Shown: positions 10,301 through 18,509 of the stretch, piece after piece
How positions within the stretch are numbered: position 1 is the stretch's first letter
Layout of the letters: every line of letters starts with the position of its first letter
Assembly (NCBI GenBank): GCA_963784675.1
Contig: CAWASE010000013.1
Coordinates: 62,001-126,000 of the forward strand
Reading direction: 5' to 3'
Length of the DNA stretch: 64,000 nucleotides
From: SCTD01 sp963784675
GTDB lineage: Bacteria; Actinomycetota; Actinomycetes; Mycobacteriales; SCTD01
Notes under the pieces: generated by a model
Databases searched by the model: none
What the model was told of the DNA's origin: nothing
What the model saw: only the letters and a program-made list of their open reading frames with translations
Position numbers and translations under genes: made by a program

Positions 10301-10958
10301 GACCCAGGCTGGAGCGGAGGTCGTCGCGGGCGGCGACACCCTCCTCCAGCACCGCCGCGTGGTCGGTCCAGGCGATCTCCTCCGCCACCTTGCGGCGCGC
10401 GACCTCGCCGGTCAGCGGACGCACGACGGCCACCGTCGCGACCCCCACCGCCGGGAAGAGCACGAACGCCGGCCACCACGTCAGGCCGGCCACCAGCCAC
10501 ATCGGACCGGCGCGCAGCAGCGTGCGCACGACGTCCCAGCCGTTGCGCCGCAGCAGCGCGCCGAGCTCGTGCGTGTCGTCGTCGACGCGGTCGAGCACCT
10601 CGCCCACGGCCTGCTCGCTCAGCACGTCCAACGGCTGGTGCAGCGCGGCGTCGAGCAGGTCGGCGCGCAACCGGCCCTCGGCGCGGTCGACCGCTCCTGC
10701 CCAGGCCGCGCGCCCGGCGGTGTCGAGCACGGCCGCGCCGACGACGCACAGCGCTAGCAGCCAGACCAGCCGCGCGGTCGGCGCCTGCGCAACGCGACCG
10801 GCCACGACCGTCCCGAGCGTCTGCGCCAGCGCGGCGAAGGCCGAGACACCGAGCGCCCACCCCGCCGCACGACCCCGCAGCCGCGACGGCCCCACCTGGC
10901 GCGCCGGCGGCAGCACCGGGGCTGCCGGTGCCGGAGCGTCGCGGTCCAGGAGGGTCAC
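7383..10958 (-). CDS. Fused full-length ABC exporter (TMD-NBD-TMD-NBD), Rv0194-like
   Basis: Single 1191-residue chain with two complete exporter halves. TMD1 covers about 30-320 and NBD1 340-570. A linker around 575-650 holds an Asp-rich stretch, then TMD2 655-930 and NBD2 950-1185. NBD1 has Walker A GRTGSGKST, Walker B VVVLDEAT and the switch His (VIAHRL) but a degenerate signature LSAGEEQ. NBD2 has Walker A GQVGAGKSS and a good signature LSGGQVQR, but Asp replaces the catalytic Glu (LVLADDVSS) and the switch His is absent (VLGSSSKRA). The canonical ATP site is therefore NBD1 Walker motifs plus NBD2 signature, and the other site is degenerate, as in heterodimeric exporters. Length and architecture match mycobacterial Rv0194, a multidrug exporter; the substrate here is unknown. 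Confidence 0.88.
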   Translation of the reverse strand: MTLLDRDAPAPAAPVLPPARQVGPSRLRGRAAGWALGVSAFAALAQTLGTVVAGRVAQAPTARLVWLLALCVVGAAVLDTAGRAAWAGAVDRAEGRLRADLLDAALHQPLDVLSEQAVGEVLDRVDDDTHELGALLRRNGWDVVRTLLRAGPMWLVAGLTWWPAFVLFPAVGVATVAVVRPLTGEVARRKVAEEIAWTDHAAVLEEGVAARDDLRSSLGQAYLLRRCAEVSSTVHARMAASCQTAAQIGRRAGLLLHGLLAATAVGGALLVTDGRLSTASLVTLFLVTTTFVGQVDQIARHLPDLQAGLGALTRLRSMLEAAPEPVGGLPVPTGPLGLSVRSLEFSYAEGGFALREIDLELPAGRTLALVGRTGSGKSTLAALLSRAVEPPRGSVLLGGVDVRDLDLQQLRAAVGVVTQRTEILAATLADNITLFADVPRAAVVDAVALLGLQDWVDGLPAGLDTLLGPGGTTLSAGEEQLVAFARLLVRDVQVVVLDEATARMDPLTERRVVQACDRLLSGRTGVVIAHRLATTARADRVAVLSAGRLVQQGPRAALASRPGPFRDLLDAAGAPSADGRLDADPDADADGDLDSDTGSDAGADPGVQASRPEQVGSARRGGTPRAPQQVGEGPRLGRGIAALLLVHPQWGIGGGLLFLCAALTGAYGAVAGFLWGHVVQSLDAGGRPFGTLAALVGCLLLAPLLMSLAFRVYPQWWVAGLLRVRLAVLRGQTMQHRLPRTPPGEVVGRALDADRYVRYADRWVDLVNGMVIAGVTTVAARSLLAGGVLLAVLVLSGALSALGSPVAGRTAVAASVSRAQFGRALVSALDAARTVKLAAATPAVHRHLRAVDGGRVAAAVREHRVQAVLDGLPTVLVQVGVVAGWLVYLQGGWGLATALLVTAAVGGFDWFGRVAGAVITEAPGTRAWAAATSQLAGGTGLVAVPEGVDLVRGLAPLPTVPVRSPLQRLDVRGLTAVHDDGTLGVQDVDLTLLPGELVLLLGQVGAGKSSLLGALAGLVDHTGALSWNGTEVSDPQVFLRPGQVAYVAQVPRVLSGTFGDNLRLDHARDAARGVDDARLGHDIHVAGGVEAVVGHRGVRLSGGQVQRLALARALSTDAELVLADDVSSALDARTEVELWSALRRRGTTVLGSSSKRAALAQADRVVVLREGRIAAIGPWDALAERWGHLAG

Positions 10959-11036
10959 GGTCCCGACGGTATGTCGCCGCGCCGACGAGGCCCGCAGCCT
11001 TTTCGGCGCTCCGGGGTCCGGCCGTATCGTCGGCCG

Positions 11037-12290
11037 GTGCCGTCGCCGTTCGAGCTGCTCGCCCCTCGCCGGCTAGGTGCGAACTTCCGCTGGCTGCTCG
11101 CGTCGTCCTGGACCTCGAACCTGGGCGACGGGATCGGGCTGGCGGCGGGCCCGCTGCTGGTCGCCTCGCAGACCGACAGCCCGTTCCTGATCGCGTGCGC
11201 CGCGCTGCTGCAGTGGCTGCCGCCGCTGCTGTTCGCGTTGACGGCCGGCGCCCTGAGCGACCGCGTCGACCGTCGGCTGCTCGTCGTCGGGGTCGACAGC
11301 GCGCGCGTGGTCGTGCTGGCTCTGCTCGCGACGTCGGTGCTCACCGGCACGGTCTCGGTCGGGCTCGTGCTCGCGGCGCTGTTCCTGCTGTCGACGGCGG
11401 AGGTCTTCGCCGACAACGCGTCCGCCACGCTGCTGCCGATGATCGTCCCCCGGGACGAGCTGGCCCTGGGCAACGCCCGGCTGCAGGCGGGCTTCGTCAC
11501 CGTCAACCAGCTCGTCGGTCCCCCGGTCGGCGCTGCCCTGTTCGCGGCCGGGTCGGCGTCGCCCTTCCTCGCCCAGGCCGTGCTCGTCGGCCTGGGCGCG
11601 GTCCTCGCGTCCCGGTTGGCGCTGCGCCCGCACGGACGGGACGCCGGCGTCTCGACGCGCCTGCGGACCGACATCGCCGAGGGGCTGCGGTGGGTGCGGC
11701 ACCACGCGGCCGTCCGCACCCTCGTGCTGACGATCGCGGTCTTCAACGTCACCTGGGGCGCGGCCTGGTCGGTGCTCGTGCTCTACGTCACCGAACGGCT
11801 GGACGCCGGTCCGCTGGGCTTCGGCCTGGTCACCGCGACGGGGGCGGCCGGCGGGCTGGTCGGGACCGCGGCGTACGGCGCCCTCACCCGTCGCGTCAGC
11901 CTCGGCGACCTGATGCGGGTGGGGCTGGTGCTGGAGACGCTCACCCATCTGGCGCTCGCGCTCACGAGCTCGATCGCGGTGGCCCTGGTCGTGTTCTTCG
12001 TCTTCGGGGCGCACGCGTTCGTGTGGGGAGCGACGTCGCAGACGGTGCGGCAGCGGGCGGTCCCGCTCGGCCTGCAGGGACGCGTCGGCAGCGTCAACGC
12101 CGTGGGCACCTACGGCGGTCTGGTCGTCGGCGCGGGCATCGGAGGCGTGCTCGCGCAGCACCTCGGCGTCACCGCGCCGTTCTGGTTCGCCTTCGTCGGC
12201 TCCGTGGTGTTCCTCGTGCTCGTCTGGCCGCAGCTCTCGCACATCGCGCACACCGACGAGGAACCGGTCCGCCGCGCGCCCGCTCCGTGA
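11037..12290 (+). CDS. MFS transporter (EntS/MFS_3-like)
   Basis: Major facilitator of 417 residues with about ten to twelve hydrophobic segments and the loop motif GALSDRVDRRLL between helices 2 and 3. The GTG at 11037 (VPSPFELLAP) is preferred over the ATG at 10971 because the added residues are arginine-rich and intrude on the divergent promoter shared with the ABC exporter. Segments such as GATSQTVRQRAVP and LQGRVGSVNAVG resemble the MFS_3 exporter group (enterobactin or macrolide exporters). The substrate cannot be deduced. The gene stands alone, divergent from the exporter and 58 bases before the oxidase gene. Confidence 0.8.
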   Translation: MPSPFELLAPRRLGANFRWLLASSWTSNLGDGIGLAAGPLLVASQTDSPFLIACAALLQWLPPLLFALTAGALSDRVDRRLLVVGVDSARVVVLALLATSVLTGTVSVGLVLAALFLLSTAEVFADNASATLLPMIVPRDELALGNARLQAGFVTVNQLVGPPVGAALFAAGSASPFLAQAVLVGLGAVLASRLALRPHGRDAGVSTRLRTDIAEGLRWVRHHAAVRTLVLTIAVFNVTWGAAWSVLVLYVTERLDAGPLGFGLVTATGAAGGLVGTAAYGALTRRVSLGDLMRVGLVLETLTHLALALTSSIAVALVVFFVFGAHAFVWGATSQTVRQRAVPLGLQGRVGSVNAVGTYGGLVVGAGIGGVLAQHLGVTAPFWFAFVGSVVFLVLVWPQLSHIAHTDEEPVRRAPAP

Positions 12291-12348
12291 GCCGGATCTC
12301 CGGAGGTGTCCGATCGCCGCGCGCACCCGCCTCTGGCACCATCACGCC

Positions 12349-14110
12349 ATGACGGCAAACGGTGGGCACGTCGACGTCCTGGTGATCGGCAGCGGGTTCG
12401 GGGGCAGCGTCGCTGCGCTCCGGGCGACGGAGAAGGGCTACGGCGTCACCGTCCTGGAAGCAGGTCGACGCTTCCGTGACGACGAGCTGGCCGAGACGTC
12501 CTGGAACCTCAGCAAGTTCGTCTGGGCACCGGCGCTGGGCCTGCGCGGCATCCAGCGGATCGCCAAGGTCGGCAAGGTGCTGGTGCTGGCCGGCGCGGGC
12601 GTCGGCGGGGGCTCGCTGAACTACGCCAACACGCTGTACCAGCCACCGGCGCCCTTCTACCGCGACCCGCAGTGGGGGCACATCACCGACTGGAAGTCCG
12701 AGCTCGACCCCTGGTACGAGCAGGCGCGGCGGATGCTGGGCGTCGTCCAGAACCCCACCTTCACGCCTGCGGACGCGGTGATGAAGTCCGTCGCGGACGA
12801 CCTCGGCGTCGGGCACACCTTCGCCCTCACGCCGGTCGGCGTGTTCTTCGGCCGCGACGGTCTGCAGGAGCCGGGGTGCACCGTCCCGGACCCGTTCTTC
12901 GGAGGTGCCGGCCCGGCGCGCACCGGCTGCACCCAGTGCGGCCAGTGCATGACCGGCTGCCGGGTCGGCGCGAAGAACACGCTGGTGAAGAACTATCTGC
13001 ACCTGGCCGAGAGCGGGGGCGCGCGGATCGTGCCGGACACCACCGTCACCGAGGTGCGACCCGGCGCGGACGGCGGCTACACCGTCACCTCGCGCAGCAC
13101 GACGAGCCTGCGCCGGACGGTGTGGACCGCCGACCAGGTGGTGCTGGCCGCCGGCACCTACGGCACGCAGAAGCTGCTCCACCGGCTGCGCGCCAAGGGC
13201 GTGCTGCCGCGCATCTCCCCGCGGCTGGGTTTCTTGACGCGCACCAACTCCGAGTCGCTGCTCGGCGCGGCCACCACCACCGTGGTGGAGGACTACAGCC
13301 AGGGCGTCGCGATCACGTCGTCGTTCCACCCCGACGAGGTGACGCACATCGAGCCCTGCCGCTACGGCAAGGGGAGCAACGCGATGGCGCTGCTGCAGAC
13401 GGTGCTCACCGACGGCGGCGGACGCACGCCGCGTGCGCTGAAGGCGGTGCGCGAGGCGGCCCGCAACCCGCGGGCGCTGCGGGCGATCCTGCCCTACCGC
13501 TGGTCGGAGCGGACCATCATCGCGCTGGTGATGCAGTCGCTGGACAACAGCATTACCACCTATCGCCGCGGTGGGCGGCTGACCTCGCGGCAGGGCCACG
13601 GCGAGCCCAACCCGAGCTGGATCCCGGTGGCCAACCAGGCCGCCCGGATGATGGCCGACCAAGATCGGCGGCGAGCCCGGCGGCACCATCGGCGACCTCG
13701 CGAACGTGCCGATGACCGCGCACTTCATCGGCGGCGTCGCGATCGGTGACAGCCCGCAGACCGGCGTCGTCGATCCGTATCAGCGACTGTTCGGCTATCC
13801 GGGCATCACCGTGGCCGACGGCTCGACGATCTCGGCGAACCTGGGCGTGAACCCGTCGCTGACCATCACCGCGCAGACCGAGCGGGTGCTGTCGCTGTGG
13901 CCCAACCGCGGCGAGCAGGACGCGCGACCGGAGCCCGGCCAGACCTATCAGCGCCTGCAGCCGGTGGCGCCGAAGAACCCGCTGGTCCCGGCGCACGCCC
14001 CTGCGGCACTCTGGTCCATGGCCGGTGGCACCGACCGCGCCGACCTCCCCTCGCCGGTCCTGACCGCGGCCCCCGAGGTCGCCACCGCGTCCGGGCCGGC
14101 GCGCGCATGA
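12349..14110 (+). CDS. choD: GMC-type FAD oxidoreductase, ChoD (cholesterol oxidase) homologue, one frameshift
   Basis: Flavoenzyme of the glucose-methanol-choline family, closely patterned on mycobacterial ChoD. Residues 10-20 carry the FAD motif GSGFGGSVAAL, followed by AGAGVGGGSLNYAN, the cysteine cluster CTQCGQCMTGC, NTLVKNYL and QGHGEPNPSWIP. The frame is lost near 13660, where an extra C separates MMAD from KIGGEPGGT. The second frame supplies the catalytic region TAHFIGG (His) and NPSLTIT (Asn). ATG at 12349. Its stop overlaps the next ATG (ATGA), coupling it to an enoyl-CoA hydratase, which suggests lipid or sterol oxidation. Family members differ in whether they really oxidise cholesterol, so the substrate is inferred only. 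Confidence 0.82.
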
Positions 14111-14883
14111 GCGTCACCGTCGAGCAGGACGGTCACGTCCTGCTCATCGGCGTCGACCGCGCGGCCAAGCGCAACGCGTGGAACCTGGAGGTGATCACCG
14201 GCGTGGCGGCGGCCTACGAGCGGCTGGCCACCGACGACGACGTGCGGGTCGGCGTGCTGCACGGGCACGGCGACCACTTCTCGGCCGGGCTGGACCTCGC
14301 CGAGGTGCTGCCGGCCGTGCAGGCGGGCGGGCCGCAGGTGCTGTCGGGCGCGAGCGCGTACGACCCGTTCGGACTCTGGGGACCGCCGGTGCCCAAGCCG
14401 GTCGTCGTCGCGGTGCAGGGCATCGCCTTCACCCTCTCGATCGAGATCGCGCTGGCGTCCGACATCGTCGTCGCGGCCGACGACGTGCGCTTCCGCCAGC
14501 TCGAGGTGGGGCGCGGGATCGCGCCTTTCGGCGGGGCGACGCTGCGGGCGCCGGCTCAGCTCGGCTGGGGCAACGCGATGCGCTTCCTGCTGACCGGTGA
14601 GGAGTTCGGCGCCGTGACGGCCCTGCGCATCGGCCTGGTCCAGGAGGTCGTCCCGGCCGGCACGCAGCTCACGCGTGCGGTCGAGATCGCGCGCCTGATC
14701 GCGGCGCAGGCCCCGCTCGGCGTGCAGGAGACGCTGGCGAACGCTCGCGTGGCGTGCCGCGACGAGCAGGCGGCCCGCGAGCACCTGGCCGGGGTGCTGC
14801 CGGGGCTGCTGTCCAGCGCAGACAGCGCCGAGGGCCTCACGAGCTTTCTCGAACGCCGGGACGCGGTGTTCACCGGCCGCTGA
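14107..14883 (+). CDS. Enoyl-CoA hydratase/isomerase (crotonase) family protein
   Basis: Crotonase-fold protein of 258 residues acting on acyl-CoA thioesters. The oxyanion-hole segments are visible as HFSAGLDLAEV and GIAFTLSIEIALASDIVVA, followed by the typical DVRFRQLEVGRGIAPFGG. In hydratases a Glu follows the second oxyanion segment (here LEVGRG); isomerases vary. The ATG at 14107 overlaps the oxidase stop by ATGA, so it is co-translated with the ChoD-like gene. A second, only distantly similar crotonase follows 20 bases later, suggesting a short beta-oxidation-type operon. Confidence 0.85.
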   Translation: MSVTVEQDGHVLLIGVDRAAKRNAWNLEVITGVAAAYERLATDDDVRVGVLHGHGDHFSAGLDLAEVLPAVQAGGPQVLSGASAYDPFGLWGPPVPKPVVVAVQGIAFTLSIEIALASDIVVAADDVRFRQLEVGRGIAPFGGATLRAPAQLGWGNAMRFLLTGEEFGAVTALRIGLVQEVVPAGTQLTRAVEIARLIAAQAPLGVQETLANARVACRDEQAAREHLAGVLPGLLSSADSAEGLTSFLERRDAVFTGR

Positions 14884-14903
14884 CGCCGCGCGAGGATGGG
14901 ATC

Positions 14904-15701
14904 ATGAGAAGCACGGACAAGGCCCCGCACGGCTACCGCTACGACCTGCAGGGCGGCGCCGCCACGATCGTCCTGGACGACGGACGCGGCAACGCGATGA
15001 CGCTGGAGAGCCTGGCGGGACTGCTCGTCCTGGTGCGCCGGGCCGTCGCGGACGACGCACGCGTGGTCGTCCTGACGGCAGCGCCCGGCAGCGCCTTCTG
15101 CGTCGGCGGCGACGTCGTGGCCTTCGCGACCGCGCCCGACCCCGCCCGCTATGTCGACGACGTCGCCGAGGCCCTGCACCGCGTGGTGTCCGAGCTGACG
15201 CGGATGGACGCGATCGTGGTGTCGGTCGTGCACCGGACGGCGGCGGGCGCCGGGGTGCCGCTGGCGGCGGCCGCCGACGTCGTCCTCGCCGGCGCGTCGG
15301 CGAAGTTCACCCTCGGCTACACCAAGATCGGGCTCACCCCGGACGGCGGCAGCACGCTGCTGCCGGCCTCCCTCGGCCTGCACCGCACGCTGGCGCTGGC
15401 GCTGCTCAACCCGGTGCTGTCGGCGGCGCAGGCCCAGGAGGCCGGCCTGGTGGCGCGGGTGTTCGCCGATGACGAGCTCGACGCCGAGGCGGGGCGCCTG
15501 ATCGGTCAGCTGCTGGCGGGTTCACGCAGCGCGCAGGTCGGCGCCAAGCGGTTGATCCGGGCCCAGGCCACCCCCGCCCCGGAGCAGACGATGCGGCTCG
15601 AGACGCTCTCGATCCGGCAGGCCGCCGGCTCCCCGGACGGACGCGAGGGCGTGCGCGCCTTCCGCGACAAGCGCGCGCCGCAGTTCCCCTCGCACGGCTG
15701 A
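14904..15701 (+). CDS. Enoyl-CoA hydratase/isomerase family protein (second paralogue)
   Basis: Crotonase-fold protein, 265 residues. Oxyanion segments are GSAFCVGGDVVAF and HRTAAGAGVPLAAAADVVLAG, and TKIGLTPDGGSTLLP is typical of PaaG/enoyl-CoA isomerase-like members, where Asp replaces the hydratase Glu. The ATG at 14904 is taken because it follows closely on the previous stop, and the conserved body starts about 15 residues later. It sits in the same direction as the oxidase and first hydratase and probably shares their transcript. Substrate unknown. Confidence 0.85.
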   Translation: MRSTDKAPHGYRYDLQGGAATIVLDDGRGNAMTLESLAGLLVLVRRAVADDARVVVLTAAPGSAFCVGGDVVAFATAPDPARYVDDVAEALHRVVSELTRMDAIVVSVVHRTAAGAGVPLAAAADVVLAGASAKFTLGYTKIGLTPDGGSTLLPASLGLHRTLALALLNPVLSAAQAQEAGLVARVFADDELDAEAGRLIGQLLAGSRSAQVGAKRLIRAQATPAPEQTMRLETLSIRQAAGSPDGREGVRAFRDKRAPQFPSHG

Positions 15702-15747
15702 CTGCTGCTCGCAGGCCACGCCGCGACGGCGCACGTAGCCTGACCGG

Positions 15748-16269
15748 ATGCGGCGCAGCCACGGACGCGAGGTGTCGGCGGCCGCCCTGCAGGTGCTGGC
15801 CGGGGTGCTGGTGCACCTCGCGGGCGACGGCTGCCTGCCGACGCTGTCGCGGTTGGTGCTCGCGCTGCCGCCGGCGCTGCTCGCGTCGTCGGTCCTGGGC
15901 CGGCTGCTGCCGGGGCGCCCCCTGCTGCGGCTGGCGGGCGGTCAGCTCGGCGTGCACCTGTCGTTGGGGCTCGTCGCCACCTGCCTGAGCCCGACCGGAC
16001 AGCCGGAGACCGCGGCCCTCACCACCTATCTGCACGTGGTGGTCGTGGTCGGGCTGTTTGCCTTCCTGGACCGGGCGGTCCAGGCTCTGGACGAGTTGGT
16101 CGACGCCCGCTGGCCGCGCCGGCGTCGCCTGCGTCTGCCGCGGTGCCGGCCGTCCGGACCGCGGCTCGTCGTCGAGCCGGCCACGACTCCGCCGGGGCGC
16201 CGGGCGCGCACGGCGGTGCAGCGACGCGGGCCACCGTCCGGGCGTGCACCCGGTCCCCTTCCCGCCTGA
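15748..16269 (+). CDS. Small polytopic membrane protein, unknown function
   Basis: 173 residues with about four hydrophobic segments (for example LVLALPPALLASSVLG and HVVVVVGLFAFLDRAV) and a basic, Arg/Pro-rich cytoplasmic tail after residue 125. I do not recognise a family. It precedes the cupredoxin-like lipoprotein gene by 42 bases in the same direction, so it may be the first gene of that membrane operon. ATG at 15748. Confidence 0.6.
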   Translation: MRRSHGREVSAAALQVLAGVLVHLAGDGCLPTLSRLVLALPPALLASSVLGRLLPGRPLLRLAGGQLGVHLSLGLVATCLSPTGQPETAALTTYLHVVVVVGLFAFLDRAVQALDELVDARWPRRRRLRLPRCRPSGPRLVVEPATTPPGRRARTAVQRRGPPSGRAPGPLPA

Positions 16270-16311
16270 GCGCGCGCTCCGGCGGCCCACCCTGCCCGCC
16301 CTGGAGCCCTC

Positions 16312-16752
16312 GTGCGATCTGCCCCCTCCCGTCCGTCCCTCGTCCTGGTCGCCGGTGTCCTGCTGCTCGTCGCCGGCTGCGGCTCCGACCCCACCACGAC
16401 CACCACCAGCACCGGAGCCGAGCCCAGCGCGGCCGCGAGCGCGGCAGGTTCCCCCCCGCCGGCCGGCACGAGCAGCGAGCCCTCGCCCGCAGGCACGCGT
16501 ATCGACGTCACCTACGCCGGCGGCACGGTCGCCGGGGTCCAGACCCGCGTCCCGGTGCGGCTGGGCGAGCAGGTGACGCTGCGCGTGACCAGCGACGTCG
16601 CCGAAGAGGTGCACCTGCACGGCTACGACGAGATCGTCGACGTCCCCGCCGGTGGCACCGCCGAGATCACCTTCACGGCAGACCTCCCCGGCTCGTTCGC
16701 GTGCGAGCTCGAGGGTCTGGGCAAGCAGCTCTTCCAGCTCCGGGTGTCCTGA
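16312..16752 (+). CDS. Cupredoxin-like lipoprotein
   Basis: 146-residue secreted protein. A signal peptide ends in the lipobox LLVAGC, so the mature protein would be lipidated at Cys. A Thr/Ser/Pro-rich spacer runs to about residue 60 and is followed by a single beta-sandwich domain of the cupredoxin_1 kind (VHLHGYDEIVDVPAGG, SFACELEGLGKQ). His and Cys positions are partly conserved, but the usual distal His/Met ligands are not seen, so copper binding is uncertain. GTG at 16312. The stop overlaps the next start (TGATG), showing translational coupling to the large membrane protein. Confidence 0.75.
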   Translation: MRSAPSRPSLVLVAGVLLLVAGCGSDPTTTTTSTGAEPSAAASAAGSPPPAGTSSEPSPAGTRIDVTYAGGTVAGVQTRVPVRLGEQVTLRVTSDVAEEVHLHGYDEIVDVPAGGTAEITFTADLPGSFACELEGLGKQLFQLRVS

Positions 16753-18071
16753 TGCCCGCGACGATCGTGCTCGCGCACGGGGTGGGGGGCCGCGCCGACC
16801 TGCCCGTGCCGCTCTCGCTGGCGCTCTACGGCTCCGGGCTCGCGGTCGTGGCCAGCTTTCTCGGGCTGGTGCTGCTCTGGCGCACGCCGAGACTGCGCGG
16901 CGACGCCGGCGGCCTCGCGCTGCCGTCAGGCGTGCAGGCGGCCCTGGACGCGACCGTGCTCCGTCAGGGGCTGCGCCTGCTCGCGCTCGCGACCGCGCTG
17001 CTCGTCACGGTGGTCGCGCTCGTCGGGCCGATCAGCCCGAACGACAACCTGGCCCCGTACGTGCTCTACGTGACGCTGTGGGTGGGGCTGGTGCCGGCGA
17101 GCCTGCTGCTGGGGCCGGTCTGGCGGGTGCTGAACCCGCTCCGCGCCCTGCACGCCGCCCTGTCGGCGCTGACCGGTCCGGCGCCGGCGGCCGACCGGCT
17201 GCCGAGCCTGGGGTACTGGCCCGCTGCCGCGGCGCTGTTCGCCTTCACCTTCCTGGAGCTGGTGCTGCCCGGGCGTGCCGAGCCGCGCACGATCGGCGTC
17301 TTCCTCGTCCTGTACTCGGTCGTGCAGCTCGTCGCGTCGCTGTGGTTCGGCGCGGGCTGGTTCGCGCGCGGAGACGCCTTCGAGGTCTACAGCACCCTGC
17401 TCGGCCGGCTCTCGCCGCTGGGTCGGCGGCAGGACGGACGGCTCGTCCTGCGTTCGCCGCTCGACGGCGTCGACGGGATCCTGCGCGAGCGCGGCCTGGT
17501 CGCCGTGGTGATGGTCCTCGTCGGGTCGACCGCCTACGACGGGCTCTCGCGCACCCAGTACTGGCAGGCGGGCCCCGGCTCGACCGCCTACCTGTCGGCC
17601 GTCCCCGGGACGCTCGGCCTGTTGACGATGATCGCGTTGGCGACCGTGCTCTACGTCGGGGCGACGGCTCTGGCCGGGGCCCTCACCGGTGGCCGCTGGG
17701 GCCTGCAGCCGGCGGTGTACGCGCACTCGATCGTCCCCATCGCGGCCGGGTACGCCATCGCGCACTACTTCTCGCTGCTGCTGCTGGACGGGCAGGCGAC
17801 GTGGATCCTGGCCAGCAACCCGTTCGGGCAGGACGGCGTCGATCTGTTCGGCACCTACGGCCGTGCGATCGACTACACGGCGGTGGGCACCCGGACGATC
17901 GCGAACGTGCAGGTCTCGGCCATCGTGCTCGGGCACGTGCTCGGCGTCGTCCTGGCGCACGACCGGGCTGTGCGGACCAGCCCGAAGCACGCGACGCTGG
18001 GGCAGGTGCCGCTGGTGGCGGTGATGGTGGCGTTCACCGTGGGCGGTCTGGGCCTGCTGCTGTCGTCGTGA
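16752..18071 (+). CDS. Polytopic integral membrane protein (family often labelled fenitrothion-hydrolase-like)
   Basis: 439 residues with roughly ten to eleven membrane segments. Conserved-looking polar positions inside the membrane include HSIVPIAAGYAIAHYFSLLL and GLSRTQYWQ, where several His residues could bind a metal. Actinobacterial proteins of this layout beside a cupredoxin lipoprotein are commonly named after fenitrothion hydrolase, but I see no evidence of such an activity. The ATG at 16752 overlaps the lipoprotein stop, and its own stop overlaps the next GTG. This three-gene coupling suggests a membrane complex, possibly for copper or redox chemistry (inference). Confidence 0.7.
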   Translation: MPATIVLAHGVGGRADLPVPLSLALYGSGLAVVASFLGLVLLWRTPRLRGDAGGLALPSGVQAALDATVLRQGLRLLALATALLVTVVALVGPISPNDNLAPYVLYVTLWVGLVPASLLLGPVWRVLNPLRALHAALSALTGPAPAADRLPSLGYWPAAAALFAFTFLELVLPGRAEPRTIGVFLVLYSVVQLVASLWFGAGWFARGDAFEVYSTLLGRLSPLGRRQDGRLVLRSPLDGVDGILRERGLVAVVMVLVGSTAYDGLSRTQYWQAGPGSTAYLSAVPGTLGLLTMIALATVLYVGATALAGALTGGRWGLQPAVYAHSIVPIAAGYAIAHYFSLLLLDGQATWILASNPFGQDGVDLFGTYGRAIDYTAVGTRTIANVQVSAIVLGHVLGVVLAHDRAVRTSPKHATLGQVPLVAVMVAFTVGGLGLLLSS

Positions 18072-18232
18072 GCGTCGTCCTGAGCGCGCAGGCACCGCTG
18101 CTGCTGGCCCACGGCGGCGGGGCGCCGGAGGCGGCGCTGATCGGGCTGCCGCTGCTGGTCCTGGTCGTGTTCGGGCTGCTGGAACGCCGCGCGCGCGCCC
18201 GGGACCGGGACGGTCGTCCTCCCGGCCCGTGA
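18068..18232 (+). CDS. Small single-pass membrane protein coupled to the upstream gene
   Basis: 54 residues: a short N-terminal part with HGGG, one hydrophobic helix (LIGLPLLVLVVFGLL) and a basic tail ERRARARDRD. The GTG start at 18068 overlaps the previous stop (GTGA), which is the main reason to believe it is translated. It is probably a small subunit of the membrane system encoded by the two preceding genes. No family recognised. Confidence 0.6.
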   Translation: MSVVLSAQAPLLLAHGGGAPEAALIGLPLLVLVVFGLLERRARARDRDGRPPGP

Positions 18233-18279
18233 GAACACCGCGGGCCGGCGTCACCCGCTTGGGTGATGACGCAGTGTTA

Positions 18280-18320
18280 GGTGACGACTACTTTTCGTAG
18301 TTGTCAGCACCACCTGGTGC
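18280..18320 (+). promoter_or_regulatory. Two mutually exclusive hairpins in a 277-base leader region
   Basis: Between the membrane operon (ends 18232) and a small secreted-protein gene (18510). Hairpin 1, 18280-18311, pairs GGTG plus ACGACTAC with GTAGTTGT plus CACC around a TTTTC loop, with a CAG bulge. Hairpin 2, 18307-18320, is the perfect repeat GCACCA-CC-TGGTGC and shares its left arm with hairpin 1. Further stems follow (CGGCCC/GGGCCG and GAGAGC/GCTCTC). A 5' regulatory leader is possible; I could not match it to a known riboswitch class. Confidence 0.35.
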
Positions 18321-18509
18321 AGACGCGGCTCAGGGAACCGTTCTCCGGGCTGAAGGAAGCGTTGATCCGGACAGTCCACACCGACGGCCCCACGAGGGCC
18401 GCACGGAGACATGCGGTCGCCTAGACCGTCCGGGGAGCCAGTGGCGAGACCGACCTGCCCCAGACGAGAGCGCCGCCCGGTGCTCTCCCTCTCGGACGGG
18501 ACCACCGCG

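Noticed and set aside
18274..18330. TTAGGTGA in the leader as an M-box or other known riboswitch
   Set aside because: Only the first few bases match; the remaining conserved M-box, ydaO or cobalamin elements are missing and the downstream gene is not a transporter.
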